Part shown: in pieces, positions 28,501 through 37,895 of the stretch
Numbering within the stretch: the first letter of the stretch is position 1
Layout: every line of letters begins with the position of its first letter
Source of the DNA: Balanoglossus misakiensis
Lineage: Eukaryota; Hemichordata
Assembly: GCA_040954595.2 (NCBI GenBank)
Contig: CM082590.2
Coordinates: 6,262,001 to 6,326,000 of the forward strand
Reading direction: 5' to 3'
DNA: 64,000 nucleotides
The notes under the pieces: generated by a model
The model's input: only the letters and a program-made list of their open reading frames with translations
The model's database searches: none
What the model was told of the DNA's origin: nothing
Made by a program: the position numbers and the translations under genes

Positions 28501-30043
28501 TTAAATTTCAAAGTAAAACCACTGCTGTTGATTTCGTTTAATTTACGTTAATTGGTTGGTCTAAAATATTGTACTCCTTACTTTGGTGATTTTAATAGGA
28601 ACTTGTGCACTTGTTGACAATACTGACAATACTATTGTTACTTTCATCTTTCTGTTACCAATAAATGATACTAACATGTATCATCGTTCTTATTCAGTGT
28701 TTCATCCACAATTCATAATCGCTGCATTTTGACATATGCATAACACACCAGACTTATCACTCTACTTTGAATTAAAGTGACAAAAAGTCTCTCTCTCACT
28801 GCCATTTTCCATTAATTATGTTTGATACAAGACACCGTTTATGTTATTCTACAAGTGGATATATTTAAATCAACGTTCGACCACACACAACTTCCATCCC
28901 GTTTGTAGGATATGAGAGTAAAAACTCGCCCAAAATGAATAAACGGTAAACACCAATTATTCATTTTGGCGAGTTTGTCACTCTCGTGTCTACAAGCAGG
29001 GATGAAAGGTGTGTGTGGTCGAACATTGATTCACTATATATCCACATGTACATTAACCTAAACAGTGTCTTGTATTAAACATAATTAATGGAAAAGGGGC
29101 AGTGAGAGAGATTTTGTCCATTTAAGTGCACTAAATACGAGGCTGTCGTAGCCAAAATGTGTCATTAATGCAGTGTAGTGTTGCTATCACATTCCATTTT
29201 GACAATATTTGGCAAGTCTTCTGAGAATGCTGTTGACTGCTGTTAACGTTGTTCTTTTTGTTAACATCAGGCCGAACAGAGGAAAATTGAATTCAGTGTT
29301 TTGATGAGAGAACCAGGCATCACCCGAAATAGTAGCAGAGTTCATGTCTGTGGATTTGGTGGTGTTGGAAAGACAACCCTTGTGAAATCTTTGCAACGGG
29401 TAACAATAATTTTCATATCTATACTTATATCTTTGTCAAACATTGTATGGTCACACTGTTTTCCACTTCGACTGTTTCATCGATGTTTCAAGTTTGTTAT
29501 TTATTTATTTATTGGTGATACTATGAAATTATTCCTTTATTCACTTTTTTCTGAATATTGTAATGTACAGCCTACATAAACAGTTCACCAAACTATTGTC
29601 ATTATTATCTATTCAACATTATCATGATGTCCAGGTGAAATAGTTTGCTTAAATGATACAGGTGGTGTTACTCGCCCATCAGATTCACTGTCAACACAAA
29701 CGCTTACTACAGTTTTGTGTGTACCACTTTCATACAGGGCTTCTGGCAAGCGTATTTCACTCGACGAGCTGAAGAATACCCGCCTCCACCGGACAAGACT
29801 GGGTACACACCAACACCAGGTATTGATGTAAAAACTGTCGACATACCAAAGGTTGGAGAATACATTGTCATGGATTTTGCTGGACAGTGTGAGTACTACG
29901 TGACACACAACATGTTCCTGAGAGCAGAAGATGCTGTGTTTATGCTTCTGTTTAAAATAACAGAAATGGGGAAAGATGACCCAAAACATTTGAAGAAGCC
30001 TATAGAGATGTTGCAACAAGCACTGAAAGAGGTGAGATGGGAC

Positions 30044-30078
<35 letters not shown>

Positions 30079-33000
30079 CACACACACACTAACCCACACA
30101 CCGGAATGAAAATGAAACTCCAATTTAACGGCCACACACAAACAAACAAACACCAACACACACACACACCGGAATGAAATCTACTTTTGAACCTACTATG
30201 TCGAAATATAGAACTAGTCATTTGAGGACGGGTTGGGGAGGGGGGTTGGTGAGTAGTCCCCAGATGCAATGCCTAACATATACAGACTGTCATAATTTCT
30301 TGCATGTTTTTGTAAGCTCTGAACTTGGTATAGTTTATGTGTGGCATTACAGTGCCACTATATTGAAATATTCTGCCAATTGCATTCCCCAAGACGCAGT
30401 TAGTTATTTTCTCAAATAATTACACTTAAATATTCTTACAACTCAATACTTGTGTTATATTTAAACTAGCCCATTAGCTATAAATAATGTTTGCATTACA
30501 CAAAACATTAATTATTAATTACATTGATTGATGGATTGGTTGATTGATTGATTGTAATTGGGAAATTAAATCATTGTGATAATTTTCAGACCAACATATG
30601 GGCCCAGTTCTTCAAAGGCATGATAAGCAGCATACCAAAGAGTGATGATGCTTCGTCTCGGAGTGAAGACACTAAACCAACTGTGATATTGATCGCAAGT
30701 AGAGCTGATATGTTGGATGAATCTCAACAAGAGAGTGGTGAGTCAATTTGTTTGATTGCAGTTACAGCATAAAAATGCTGGAACAATACACTTGTACACA
30801 CAAACTCACACACAATCCAGTTTGTAATGGTAAAACAAACATTGATTTAGACAAATCTGTTTCTGCATCCAAACACATTTTGATGGGTGGGGTATTTTAG
30901 AAGCAGTTCATTGTAAGGTAATGCACGATAGTATTTTTTCAAAAAGATCTGTCATAAATTACTTACAATCTTTTAGTCAGAAGGGGCATTTCCCGCCCAC
31001 TTTTAATACTAGTTAAATACCGATACCCATTTTCCCCCTATTTTATAGGAATAGTGACATGCCCATAAGCTCATGCAGTCTACGAGTTTACGTTATACAT
31101 GTACATCCATAATTACCATAACCCATTTTTTTTATTTTATGTTTTCTTATATAGCCAAATGGGTTGTAGAAGAGGTACGCAAAGAGTTGAAGAAATTTGG
31201 CAATTATTTGAATATCGTGGATGAGACAGTTTTGGTAAATTGTCATGATTCTCAAAGTGAAGCAATGGGCAGACTACGTGTGATCTTACGTGGGTTCAAG
31301 GTGAGTTTATCATAAATGCATAACTATTTCTATTATCATATTGATTTTAATATCTGCCCATTCAAAAATGATAAAAACACTACAGCAGAATGATAATTTC
31401 AGTTGAGTGATCAATCCAACATTTCTCACAACAATTGGCCAGGTTAGATTAATCACTCCGATCAAATCTTCATATGTATGGAGTTTTTCCTGTAAATATT
31501 TCTCCATACTTTTATCACCTTTCCGTTTACCACATGTTCACTCAGTGAACCAAGTTATATAGTCACATAATATATAAATACACGAAATACTAAGGGCATT
31601 TTCTTGGTGTTGGTGATGGTTGCTATACACACTTACTAACACAGGTATGATTACCGAAAGTTTCCAGATGTTTAGAAGTGATCAAAAAGCATTATGTAGT
31701 GGCATGTTGATGGAAATATATACTTTTATATTGCATTTGACATTTTGGGAATGGTCTTTGGTCCCATATTTTCCATGGCTGAGTTCATTGAATCGATGAT
31801 TTAAAAATATAGCTACTCATCATAATTTTCCATTCCTTCATTGCATTACAGAAGGAAGAAAAAATACCAAGGTTATGTGCAGAAATTGTCGACAAGAAGC
31901 CAATATGGTGTAACGAGCTTCTTAAATTCCCTGTCCTGTACTGGAAGACGTATGTGGAAAAAGTACAGGGAATTGATCCATTGGTTAAAGAGCCCTTTCT
32001 GAGAATAGCTACATCTTACCTGGATAGCATTGGCGAGGTAAATGTAGATATACAGCAAATAGTTCATCCACCAATCCGGCCACCCAATCAGTGTCTGTCA
32101 TTACACCTCACATATTTATTGCATACATCCAGGCAGACAGTCACATATCAATGAATCACTCAATCCGTCAATCCATTTGACCCATCCCATACATACATAC
32201 ATACATACATACATACATACATACATACATACATACATACATACATACATACATACGTACATACATACATACATACATACATACGTACATACGTACATAC
32301 ATACATACGTACATACATACATACATACATACATACATACATGCGAGAATGCATGAATGCATACATCCACCCATCCATCCATCTACCTGTCCTTTCAACT
32401 TTCACTTTTGTTAACATCCAAAGTTTATTTCATTGTCTTCTTGTTTGTTGCAGATTATCTTTGTCAAGAATCCACTTGGTGATGATATCATTGTTCTTGA
32501 TGGTCAATGGTTGTGTTCAGAAATCTTGGGTCGTCTGATGGCAACTGATATCTTCGTTCAATACAGCGACAAACTGCCGAAAAATCAGAAGTTCTATCAC
32601 GAGACAGAAATTGCTCGAGTATTCAGTGGTTACGGTGATACCAACTTAGTCATGGCTCTTCTCAAGCATTTTGAGCTTCTCCATGAAGATGAGTCCAATC
32701 CAAAATCTTACATCATCCCTGGACTCTTGGAAGATAAAATGCCAGCAAATCAATGGGAATCGGATCCCACTAAGCATCACTATTTTGGTAGAAGAATCGA
32801 ATGCCATGATGAAACAGACAGCTTCACACCAGGTTTGTTCCCACGCCTACAGACCAGGCTCTACCGTCACTTTGAGGAAATGGGTTACCCTCCCAGTGGA
32901 ATATGGAAGAATGGTATCAAAGTCTGCCACATCGTAGAAGGATTGGTGTACATGACAGATGGATGGACAGCAATCCACACCTGTGTCAGAGCAGAAAAGG

Positions 33001-33701
33001 GAGAAGACATAGGGGCATGTTACCAGTTACTGGAAATGGTGACCAATGATATATATGACGTCATAGAGATCTGCTGTCCGGGTATCGAGGTCGACACCCA
33101 TATTCTCAGCGCCCACTCGCTGCGAATTCACAGCAACCCAGAGAATGTCAGATTCTACCCAATGCAGAAAATCACAGAAGCTGAGCAGAATGGAAGTGGA
33201 GTGTATGATGAGCAAACAGGTCAAGAAGAAGCTGTCACTGACTTGCTCTGTGCTGGATATGATACCACATTCCTCCGTAAATATGGATATGAAAGTGATG
33301 TCAAGTGGATGCTGAAGGATGCCCTCAAGATATTTTCTAATATCATGGATATCATCCGGTTCTCCGGCAATGACTACAGGGCTATGGCAGACTTGATGGG
33401 GATCCCTCAAATGGAGGTGGCTTCATGGCAACACAGTGCATCGATTCAATCCCCCACACAACATGCTTTATCTGTTTGGTCCAAGGGCTGTGGAGGACAA
33501 CAACGTGCAGGCCAACAGCCAACTGCAGATAACAAATTCTGTAAGAGCAATTTTTCCAACCTGGTTACAATTCTTCAGCAAGAAAGTTGTGATGTCTACG
33601 CTGCCAGAGAAGAAATACATGAGATGTTCCGAAAACTTGGGGCGTCAGCTGATCTTCATGGTGTTGAAGGAGACATGGCTCATCTACATCTAATGTCCTA
33701 A
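16508..33701 (+). CDS. Ankyrin-ROC-COR-death domain protein (DAPK-like, kinase-less)
   Basis: Eleven exons join in frame to an 850-residue protein: 16508-16537, 18990-19106, 20771-20869, 25672-25770, 28282-28338, 29271-29399, 29738-30031, 30600 region exon 30590-30737, 31155-31300, 31852-32037 and 32454-33701. Domains in order: ankyrin repeats (about 11-134); a ROC-type GTPase (about 155-370) with P-loop GFGGVGKTT at 162-170, switch-II DFAGQ at 223-227 and SRAD in the G4 position at 312-315; a COR domain (about 375-720); and a death domain (about 725-830). ROCO proteins are GTP-binding signalling scaffolds. Ankyrin-ROC-COR-death is the DAPK1 C-terminal layout, but no kinase exon is present upstream. 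The small Met-Ala first exon is the least certain part; an additional upstream exon cannot be excluded. Partner and pathway are unknown. Confidence 0.92.
18046..18250 (+). repeat. Inverted-repeat element with G-run core (intron 1)
   Basis: Arms AAGGGACTGGTCAGTTTCTT (18,046-18,065) and its complement at 18,232-18,250 enclose ~165 bp holding long G runs at 18,124-18,147. The arrangement is a small foldback element. Its core could form a G-quadruplex on the plus strand. Confidence 0.75.
18990..19106 (+). CDS. ROCO gene exon 2 (ankyrin)
   Basis: 39 codons, residues 11-49, phase 0 to 0, between TTATAG and GTAAGA. It encodes the start of the ankyrin stack (DLIKAAYNGDVARIRSLI), ending DVNAKG plus a short insertion before the next repeat. 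Confidence 0.92.
19107..20770 (+). other. ROCO intron 2, no feature seen
   Basis: This AT-rich intron has no recognised repeat family. A stretch at 19,390-19,618 is more balanced in composition than its surroundings and has an open frame of 73 codons, but without splice sites or a domain I do not call it. Confidence 0.55.
20771..20869 (+). CDS. ROCO gene exon 3 (ankyrin repeat)
   Basis: 33 codons, residues 50-82, exactly one ankyrin repeat length, phase 0 to 0, with acceptor TTTCAG and donor GTAAGT. It shows the signatures GWTALLEAA and GADVNAKD. Confidence 0.96.
21598..22098. repeat. Inverted repeat with GAATCC/GATTCG arrays
   Basis: The left arm 21,598-21,756 and right arm 21,953-22,098 are reverse complements over ~150 bp, including 'ctgcag', 'cgcgatgg' and a GGATTCG hexamer array that is longer in the left arm. 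About 200 bp of AT-rich sequence separates them. It resembles a foldback transposon. Confidence 0.75.
22150..23047 (+). other. ROCO intron 3 interval, nothing recognised
   Basis: No exon, RNA gene or repeat family was identified in this stretch between the GATTCG inverted repeat and the F-family MITE. Confidence 0.5.
23048..23390 (+). mobile_element. F-family palindromic MITE
   Basis: Begins TTAAAGGGACAAAGTCTC and reads as one long imperfect palindrome through 'cgccaaaatgaataatc' to 'gggcagcgagagagaga'. The last ~15 bp of the right terminus (the TTTGTCCCTTTAA end) are missing. Confidence 0.9.
23731..24664 (+). repeat. ~930-bp direct repeat, left copy (intron 3)
   Basis: The same order and orientation of sequence recurs at 26,659-27,591, from 'gtatatcga' through 'cataacacggtcggtcgatg' to 'ctgtgttgggttgtgtcgta'. 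Inside is a hairpin: GTGGAAATGCAGCTGTTCC before a G run, and GAACAGCTGCGTTTCCAC after it. Confidence 0.92.
24900..24974 (+). mobile_element. S-family MITE terminal fragment
   Basis: It matches the right end of the S element at 36,090-36,165: TATTTCCCCAGACCCT, then GGTAACCGAGACTA. Only this end is recognisable. The adjoining 24,680-24,900 carries a minus-strand open frame of uncertain nature. Confidence 0.75.
25494..25528 (+). repeat. Poly-C/poly-A tract
   Basis: A C run is followed directly by an A run of about 20 bases, in intron 3. Confidence 0.9.
25672..25770 (+). CDS. ROCO gene exon 4 (ankyrin repeat)
   Basis: 33 codons, residues 83-115, again one ankyrin repeat in a phase 0-0 exon, between CCACAG and GTAAGT. 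It shows the motif GWAPLHLAA and an ASIDVKD end. Two ~930-bp direct repeats bracket this exon in the flanking introns. Confidence 0.96.
26659..27591 (+). repeat. ~930-bp direct repeat, right copy (intron 4)
   Basis: Second copy of the repeat at 23,731-24,664 in the same orientation, differing by substitutions and by the length of the central G/C run. With its partner it brackets ankyrin exon 4. Confidence 0.92.
27592..28281 (+). other. 3' part of ROCO intron 4, nothing recognised
   Basis: No recognised repeat or RNA gene. The composition is ordinary up to the acceptor before exon 5. Confidence 0.5.
28282..28338 (+). CDS. ROCO gene exon 5 (terminal half ankyrin repeat)
   Basis: 19 codons, residues 116-134, beginning DGKTPLDVA, a capping ankyrin helix pair, then a donor GTAATA. 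Phase 0 on both sides. Confidence 0.93.
28772..29125 (+). mobile_element. F-family palindromic MITE, full length
   Basis: Both termini are present (TTAAAGTGACAAAAAGTCTC and ATTTTGTCCATTTAA), with the central 'ccaaaatgaataaacgg' turn. It is located in ROCO intron 5, 145 bp before exon 6. Confidence 0.93.
29271..29399 (+). CDS. ROCO gene exon 6 (P-loop)
   Basis: 43 codons, residues 135-177. It contains the Walker A motif GFGGVGKTT preceded by a beta strand RVHVC, as expected at the start of a ROC domain. Acceptor ACATCAG, donor GTAACA. Confidence 0.95.
29738..30031 (+). CDS. ROCO gene exon 7 (switch II)
   Basis: 98 codons, residues 178-275. It carries TPGIDVKTVDIP, then YIVMDFAGQCEYY (Walker B/switch II), then a strand VFMLLFKITE. 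The donor GTGAGA is followed by a (CA)n tract. Confidence 0.96.
30049..30171 (+). repeat. (CA)n microsatellite cluster
   Basis: CA dinucleotide runs at 30,049-30,076, 30,080-30,102 and 30,155-30,169, interspersed with ACAAACAAAC, immediately inside ROCO intron 7. Confidence 0.95.
30590..30737 (+). CDS. ROCO gene exon 8 (G4 region)
   Basis: 49 codons plus one base, residues 276-324. It encodes the strand PTVILIASRAD; SRAD stands where small GTPases have (N/T)KxD, so guanine specificity may be altered. A phase-1 junction with exon 9 forms GCC. Confidence 0.94.
31155..31300 (+). CDS. ROCO gene exon 9 (end of ROC)
   Basis: 146 bp completing residue 325 and continuing to 373. A helix VVEEVRKELKKFG is followed by the strand ETVLVNCHDS in the G5 position. 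Acceptor ATATAG, donor GTGAGT. Confidence 0.94.
31852..32037 (+). CDS. ROCO gene exon 10 (ROC-COR linker/start of COR)
   Basis: 62 codons, residues 374-435, with a COR-type run IPRLCAEIVDKKPIWCNE and an amphipathic segment before the winged-helix part of COR in exon 11. Phase 0 both sides. Confidence 0.94.
32189..32342 (+). repeat. (ATAC)n microsatellite
   Basis: About 38 tetranucleotide units with a few ATAC to GTAC changes, in ROCO intron 10 about 110 bp before exon 11. Minus-strand open frames rich in Met-Tyr-Val-Cys here are translation of the repeat. Confidence 0.98.
32454..33701 (+). CDS. ROCO gene exon 11 (COR and death domain, stop)
   Basis: The largest exon, 415 codons plus TAA, residues 436-850. 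COR landmarks are VLDGQWLCSEILG, GYGDTNLVMALLKHFELL and PGLFPRLQTRLYRHF. The death domain starts about 725 (MLKDALKIF), with DYRAMADLMGIPQMEV and HALSVW, and ends near EEIHEMFRKLG. About 25 Gly/Gln-rich residues lie between the HALSVW helix and the next, longer than the usual loop. Confidence 0.95.
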   Translation: MIFVKNPLGDDIIVLDGQWLCSEILGRLMATDIFVQYSDKLPKNQKFYHETEIARVFSGYGDTNLVMALLKHFELLHEDESNPKSYIIPGLLEDKMPANQWESDPTKHHYFGRRIECHDETDSFTPGLFPRLQTRLYRHFEEMGYPPSGIWKNGIKVCHIVEGLVYMTDGWTAIHTCVRAEKGEDIGACYQLLEMVTNDIYDVIEICCPGIEVDTHILSAHSLRIHSNPENVRFYPMQKITEAEQNGSGVYDEQTGQEEAVTDLLCAGYDTTFLRKYGYESDVKWMLKDALKIFSNIMDIIRFSGNDYRAMADLMGIPQMEVASWQHSASIQSPTQHALSVWSKGCGGQQRAGQQPTADNKFCKSNFSNLVTILQQESCDVYAAREEIHEMFRKLGASADLHGVEGDMAHLHLMS

Positions 33702-35111
33702 GATGATGACATCAACATCTCAGAAGCAGACCGCTGCGACGTCAGTATATCAATTTCTGGTTTGTATTGCAAAGGATGGCAGTATTTCCATGAAAATTGT
33801 TGCAATGTCTGAGACTTTAACTGAGTAACGAAATTGGTACGTGCAAGTGAAAAGTTCCCAACACACATACAGTAATTATCCCCGCAGAGAAAATGAAGCC
33901 AATACACCAAACCACCCTCCAACCATGACTGTCTTCTCAATAACAAATCCGGCCTGTGAAATGTCACACGGACAGTGGTCATATATTTAGCTGTGGAACA
34001 ATTGTGAATGAAAACTGTATGTTAAAGGCACAATGATTTACTATCTTGCAGCAGTTATAAATTCCAGTAAAATTCCAGTCTTTAGTGGATACCAAAAGGG
34101 CCGAAGATAATGGTCTGTTTGCAGAGGTTCCAGGTTTATAGATATTCCTGTAACATGTGGTTCTCAATGAAAGAGAATTGAAAATGTATTCTGGTTACAC
34201 TTATTTTACCGGATTGGCTAGGGTTCGCTGTACTTGAAATAATATAAAATAATCCAAGTATGGCCCAATGGTAGAATCGATAGTTGTAGTACTAATAGAA
34301 CATATCTACACATATGATGCTGACACAAAATGAAGTACTTGTATGTGATACTCAAGGATCATTATCGCTCTAAGTGACGTTTTGTGCATAGAATAGTGAC
34401 ATATAATCAAGGATTAGAATTACTGTGTTTGATGTTTTTGTTTTGATTAGAAATGACATTTAGTCAAGTTTTACTATCACAGTATATGTGATACATCTTT
34501 TAGCCGTGAATATGCTTTGTGTTTCAGCCAGACATACTAGTATGTGATGTGTGTATAAATGTAGTTTCTGAGTATTACTGACAAGGTTAGCTGTACAAAC
34601 GAATGGGTTTGTATAATGTGAAGGAAAATGCAACCATCTCAAATGACAAGATTGTTGGTGCTGACAATACGGGCCAACACATTCAGTTAGTAAGTTTTAT
34701 TCTAATACATGAAGCCTCATTTAAAATATTCATTTGTGTAAAGATTACAGTCACATTTCCTTATTTTTTGGTATGGTTATAGTTGAAGGGAAAGTTTACT
34801 TTTCATAATGTAGAAAATCATCCACAAAACAATGTATTACAAATTGCTTTAGTTCAAAACATGTTTGCTTGTTTTCTTTGCTTGAATGCACCATCTCGAA
34901 ATTTGTAAGCACGATCAAACTTTTTAATTTTAGTACCACTGAGCTCAAAAATAACATTTCCGTGATTCTTAAAACCCACACTTCTGGGCATATTAATAAG
35001 AATGATAGTTTTTAAGATTTCTACATACACTGATAAAGAAGACAGGTTGATATTTCAATTATTGATGACATGTATTTGAAAAATTCATTCCAATATTGGC
35101 AATTTTGTTTG

Positions 35112-35117
35112 AATAAA
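35112..35117 (+). terminator. Candidate poly(A) signal for the ROCO gene
   Basis: AATAAA about 1.4 kb after the stop at 33,701; a second AATAAA is at 35,242-35,247. The interval 33,702-35,390 contains no other exon or repeat that I recognise and is best read as 3' UTR and downstream sequence. Confidence 0.45.
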
Positions 35118-35390
35118 ATTGAGACAGAATTTGTTTGCACTATATTCATTTTAAGCGAAAAATAATGTTTAAATCTAATTATGTAGTACCTTTTGTTGGA
35201 AAGCCTTATTCATATACCCTTTCGATGTTCTATGATAGGACAATAAATAGCCCATTGGTCTTCATTCAAATTGCGTTGCATTTGTTTGAAAGGATTTTTT
35301 TATATGTTTTCACTTAATTATTTGAGGAATAATCTTAGCCCAAATGGATGAGAGTGCACATTGTACGAAAAATTTGCGAATCCAGGGGCT

Positions 35391-35690
35391 TAGGGAGCAA
35401 TTCATGGTTGGGGGGGGGTGGCAAATGTAACCAACATTCTGGTGGTGAATGACTTACAATGGAAATGTGCATACATGAATAAATTCACCGCTCAAAGTTA
35501 GCATTGGTGGGGGGGGGAGGGGGGCAAGTACTCTGCCCAGGTACACCAGGCAATACATGAAAGGTGTGAAAGAATGAAAGGGGTGAGTGTGGGAAGGGGT
35601 GTCCCTCTCTGACATTAGAAAATTTTGTAATATAACAATCTCCAAACCGCAATTTTTTGTCCCTACAAGGCTCTTTACTGACGCGCCCTC
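35391..35690 (-). repeat. G-run repeat family, copy 1
   Basis: G runs at 35,410 and 35,507-35,524, and the phrase 'gacattagaaaattttgtaat', recur in reverse complement at 36,719-36,965. Confidence 0.7.
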
Positions 35691-36240
35691 AACCGGCCAT
35701 CTTGAAATTGTGTCGACCATTAGTCTCGGTTACCCAGACGCCTTTGCTCTTCCGATGCTCTTCAGAAAAGGGTCTGGAGAAATACTATTGAAATCTTTGT
35801 AAAACAAAATGGCCGATGTCAGGATTTTGATCATCGCCTGATTGGCTGAGCTGTCAGTATGACCTGGGTCACTGACTCTCGACAATGTGTGATTATTTGT
35901 TGTATCTTCATATCAAGAGACCGGTACTTGTTGGTTGATGCGAAAGGCAAAAGGCGTCCTCTGTTAGCATTGTTGGAGAAATTATATGAATTATCTTTGG
36001 TAGACGATTGTCGAAACTATTGCAGTGACCCGGGTCATACTGACAGCTCAGCCAATCAAAATCCTGACATCGGCCATTTTGTTTTACAAAGCTTTCAATA
36101 GTATTTCCCCAGACCCTTTTCTGGAGAGCATCGGAAGAGCAAAGGCGTCTGGGTAACCGAGACTAGTCGACCATATGTGATTTTCATCACTCACTTAGGT
36201 AGCTTAAAACCTATTTAAGGTAGGGAGAATTGCGGGAAAG
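35691..36240 (+). repeat. Repeat H, copy A (split by an S-family MITE)
   Basis: The phrase 'cggccatcttgaaattgtgtcgaccat' runs up to 35,720, is interrupted by the S element, and resumes at 36,166 with the duplicated GTCGACCAT and 'gattttcatcactcacttagg' through 'tttaaggtagggagaattg'. It retains the unoccupied site GTAGCTTAAAACC used by a P element in copy C. Confidence 0.85.
35721..36165 (+). mobile_element. S-family inverted-repeat MITE with 9-bp TSD
   Basis: A 445-bp element with ends TAGTCTCGGTTACCC and GGGTAACCGAGACTA. Long inverted arms include 'aaaatggccgatgtcagga' against 'tcctgacatcggccatttt'. GTCGACCAT stands directly on both sides (35,712-35,720 and 36,166-36,174), whereas uninterrupted H copies have it once. 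A 9-bp duplication is typical of Mutator-like transposons. Confidence 0.88.
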
Positions 36241-36604
36241 TGATTGGCTTTAGAGTGTGCATGTATGGTAGCTGATCAGTGGCCTTCGTCTCTTCTGTTG
36301 TGAAATGTATAAGTGAACGGCCTGTGTAGGTATCTGAGTCTCATTGCAAAAAAAAATGGCCAGACGCAAAACACCCAGACAGTCTGGTTCACTCTTGAAT
36401 TGGCACACGTTCAACAGTCAACCCAATTGCATTTGGGTGAAACCAGGTCACGATGATTAACAAGGCCTTCTTTATACACTCAGTGCCCGCACCGTGATGT
36501 CAATGAAAGGAGAGCTCTTTGGAAGATGATTTCTTTTACTTGTATTCAGAGGAAGCATTTCATTGTACACGTTAACACCAGTGCTATTTTTCACACGTGT
36601 TCAA

Positions 36605-36718
36605 TTAAAGGGACAAAGTCTCTCTCTCGCTGCCCTTTTTCTATTAATTATGTTTGATACAAGACACTGTTAATGTTATTCTACATGTGGATATATAGTG
36701 AATCAACGTTCGATCAGT
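36605..36718 (+). mobile_element. F-family MITE, left fragment
   Basis: It starts TTAAAGGGACAAAGTCTCTC and follows the family to 'gaatcaacgttcgatcag', where the G-run repeat takes over. Confidence 0.9.
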
Positions 36719-36965
36719 TTTTACGGCCGGGGGGCCGGCAAAATCCAAGGGGGGGGGGGGATCACTTAAATTTTGAAGTCCGAAAGGGGGGGGTCATCTG
36801 TTTTTTTAAAACGTTTAGGGGGGTCACATACTTTTACCACCGAACTTTTGCTTTTGAGTCCACAAAATTGCAGTTTCGCGCCCTTTATTTGACAAAATTT
36901 TCTAATGTGCGAGGGGGACACCCCCTCCCACACCCACCCCCTCCATTCTTCGCCACATATCATTT
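36719..36965 (+). repeat. G-run repeat family, copy 2
   Basis: Contains G runs at 36,750-36,760 and 36,786-36,793 and 'gacaaaattttctaatgtgcgaggggg'-type sequence complementary to copy 1 at 35,391-35,690. It appears joined to the truncated F element at 36,718. Confidence 0.65.
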
Positions 36966-36974
36966 ATTCGCTGG

Positions 36975-37111
36975 TTGCACATGCACTCATATTAAGGGTT
37001 TATAATGCCTGTGTATAGTTCACTGCCTTCATTTGCATGGACTAATGGTAGTACAGTGTGAAACAAAAATTATGAAAATTATCCCAAAAGTTGCAGCTTG
37101 TGTGCCTTTAA
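36975..37111 (-). mobile_element. C-family MITE fragment
   Basis: Minus-strand terminus TTAAAGGCACACAAGCTGCA followed by the family's 'acttttgggataattttcat' and 'agtccatgcaaatgaaggca' phrases, as in the full element at 48,084. Confidence 0.8.
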
Positions 37112-37748
37112 TGAATCTGACGAAAGTAATGTAAATTTAAAAAACAAACGACATATATCTGATTGATACTTTTTGTTATGTTTTAGCATTATAAAGCTGA
37201 CTTTTCATTCTTGCTTTGTAAACCAATCATCTTGTGCAGGTGGTGAAGAACTGTTTCTAGTCGAACACCATTAACATCAATTGAATAAAAAACACAATCA
37301 TTTGATTAAGCCATGAACAATGTGTTTAGCTGAATACAACTTCTCTGGTGAAATCTGACGCATGGAATGCCAGAGACAAAGAACATGTAGAAGAATATGT
37401 AGAACTTCATGACCTCTGCGCGTGATCTGTGCCGTACAGAAGTTATCTTCATGAGTGATGCGGTGTATTGAAAGGAACTACTTTTTTCATTCTCTCTGTA
37501 CGTGTTGTCGGTCATTCCATGGACGTCCATGGTCATTCTTGTGATGAAGGACAGTCATCTGTGTGGTTTATCTCACAAAACAATGCATTCCAAACAATGG
37601 TGTTTGTTGACCCTGGCCCGGTTTCTTTTACAAAAACGTGCTCATCAAACCGCGACTTCATAAGTGTACTCACGGTCACCAAACTCAAAGGTGCACTTTA
37701 TAGTACAGTATAACCCAGAAAGTATATCTCGGGTATTTTGGCAACGAA

Positions 37749-37890
37749 CCAATCAGTCTTGTTATGCAAAACACTTTGTTGCACTGTTTATATATAGAGA
37801 GTTCTGTTGCCATCGTCCCAGTAGTTCGCGCACTTCTGCATTGAAGACAACTTCCAAATACATCACTGGTTGTAACACTGAAGCTGAAAA
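37749..37890 (+). promoter_or_regulatory. Core promoter of the two-domain surface-protein gene
   Basis: CCAAT at 37,749-37,753, an octamer-like ATGCAAA at 37,764-37,770 and TATATATA at 37,789-37,796 are spaced as in a class II promoter. This predicts initiation near 37,820 and a ~70-nt leader to the ATG at 37,891. It is the only TATA-like promoter I can point to among the three genes. Confidence 0.6.
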
Positions 37891-37895
37891 ATGGG
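37891..37895 (+). CDS. Surface-protein exon 1 (ATG plus two bases)
   Basis: ATGGG followed by donor GTAGGT. It supplies Met and two bases of the Gly codon completed by exon 2, so the signal peptide reads M-G-S-L. It was chosen because it lies downstream of the TATA box and is the only nearby ATG that matches the phase of exon 2. Confidence 0.55.

Noticed and set aside
32116-32417. Met-Tyr-Val-Cys repeat frames on the minus strand
   Set aside because: Translation of the (ATAC)n microsatellite.
33027-33410. 127-codon minus-strand frame
   Set aside because: Antisense shadow of ROCO exon 11, whose sense frame encodes recognisable COR sequence.
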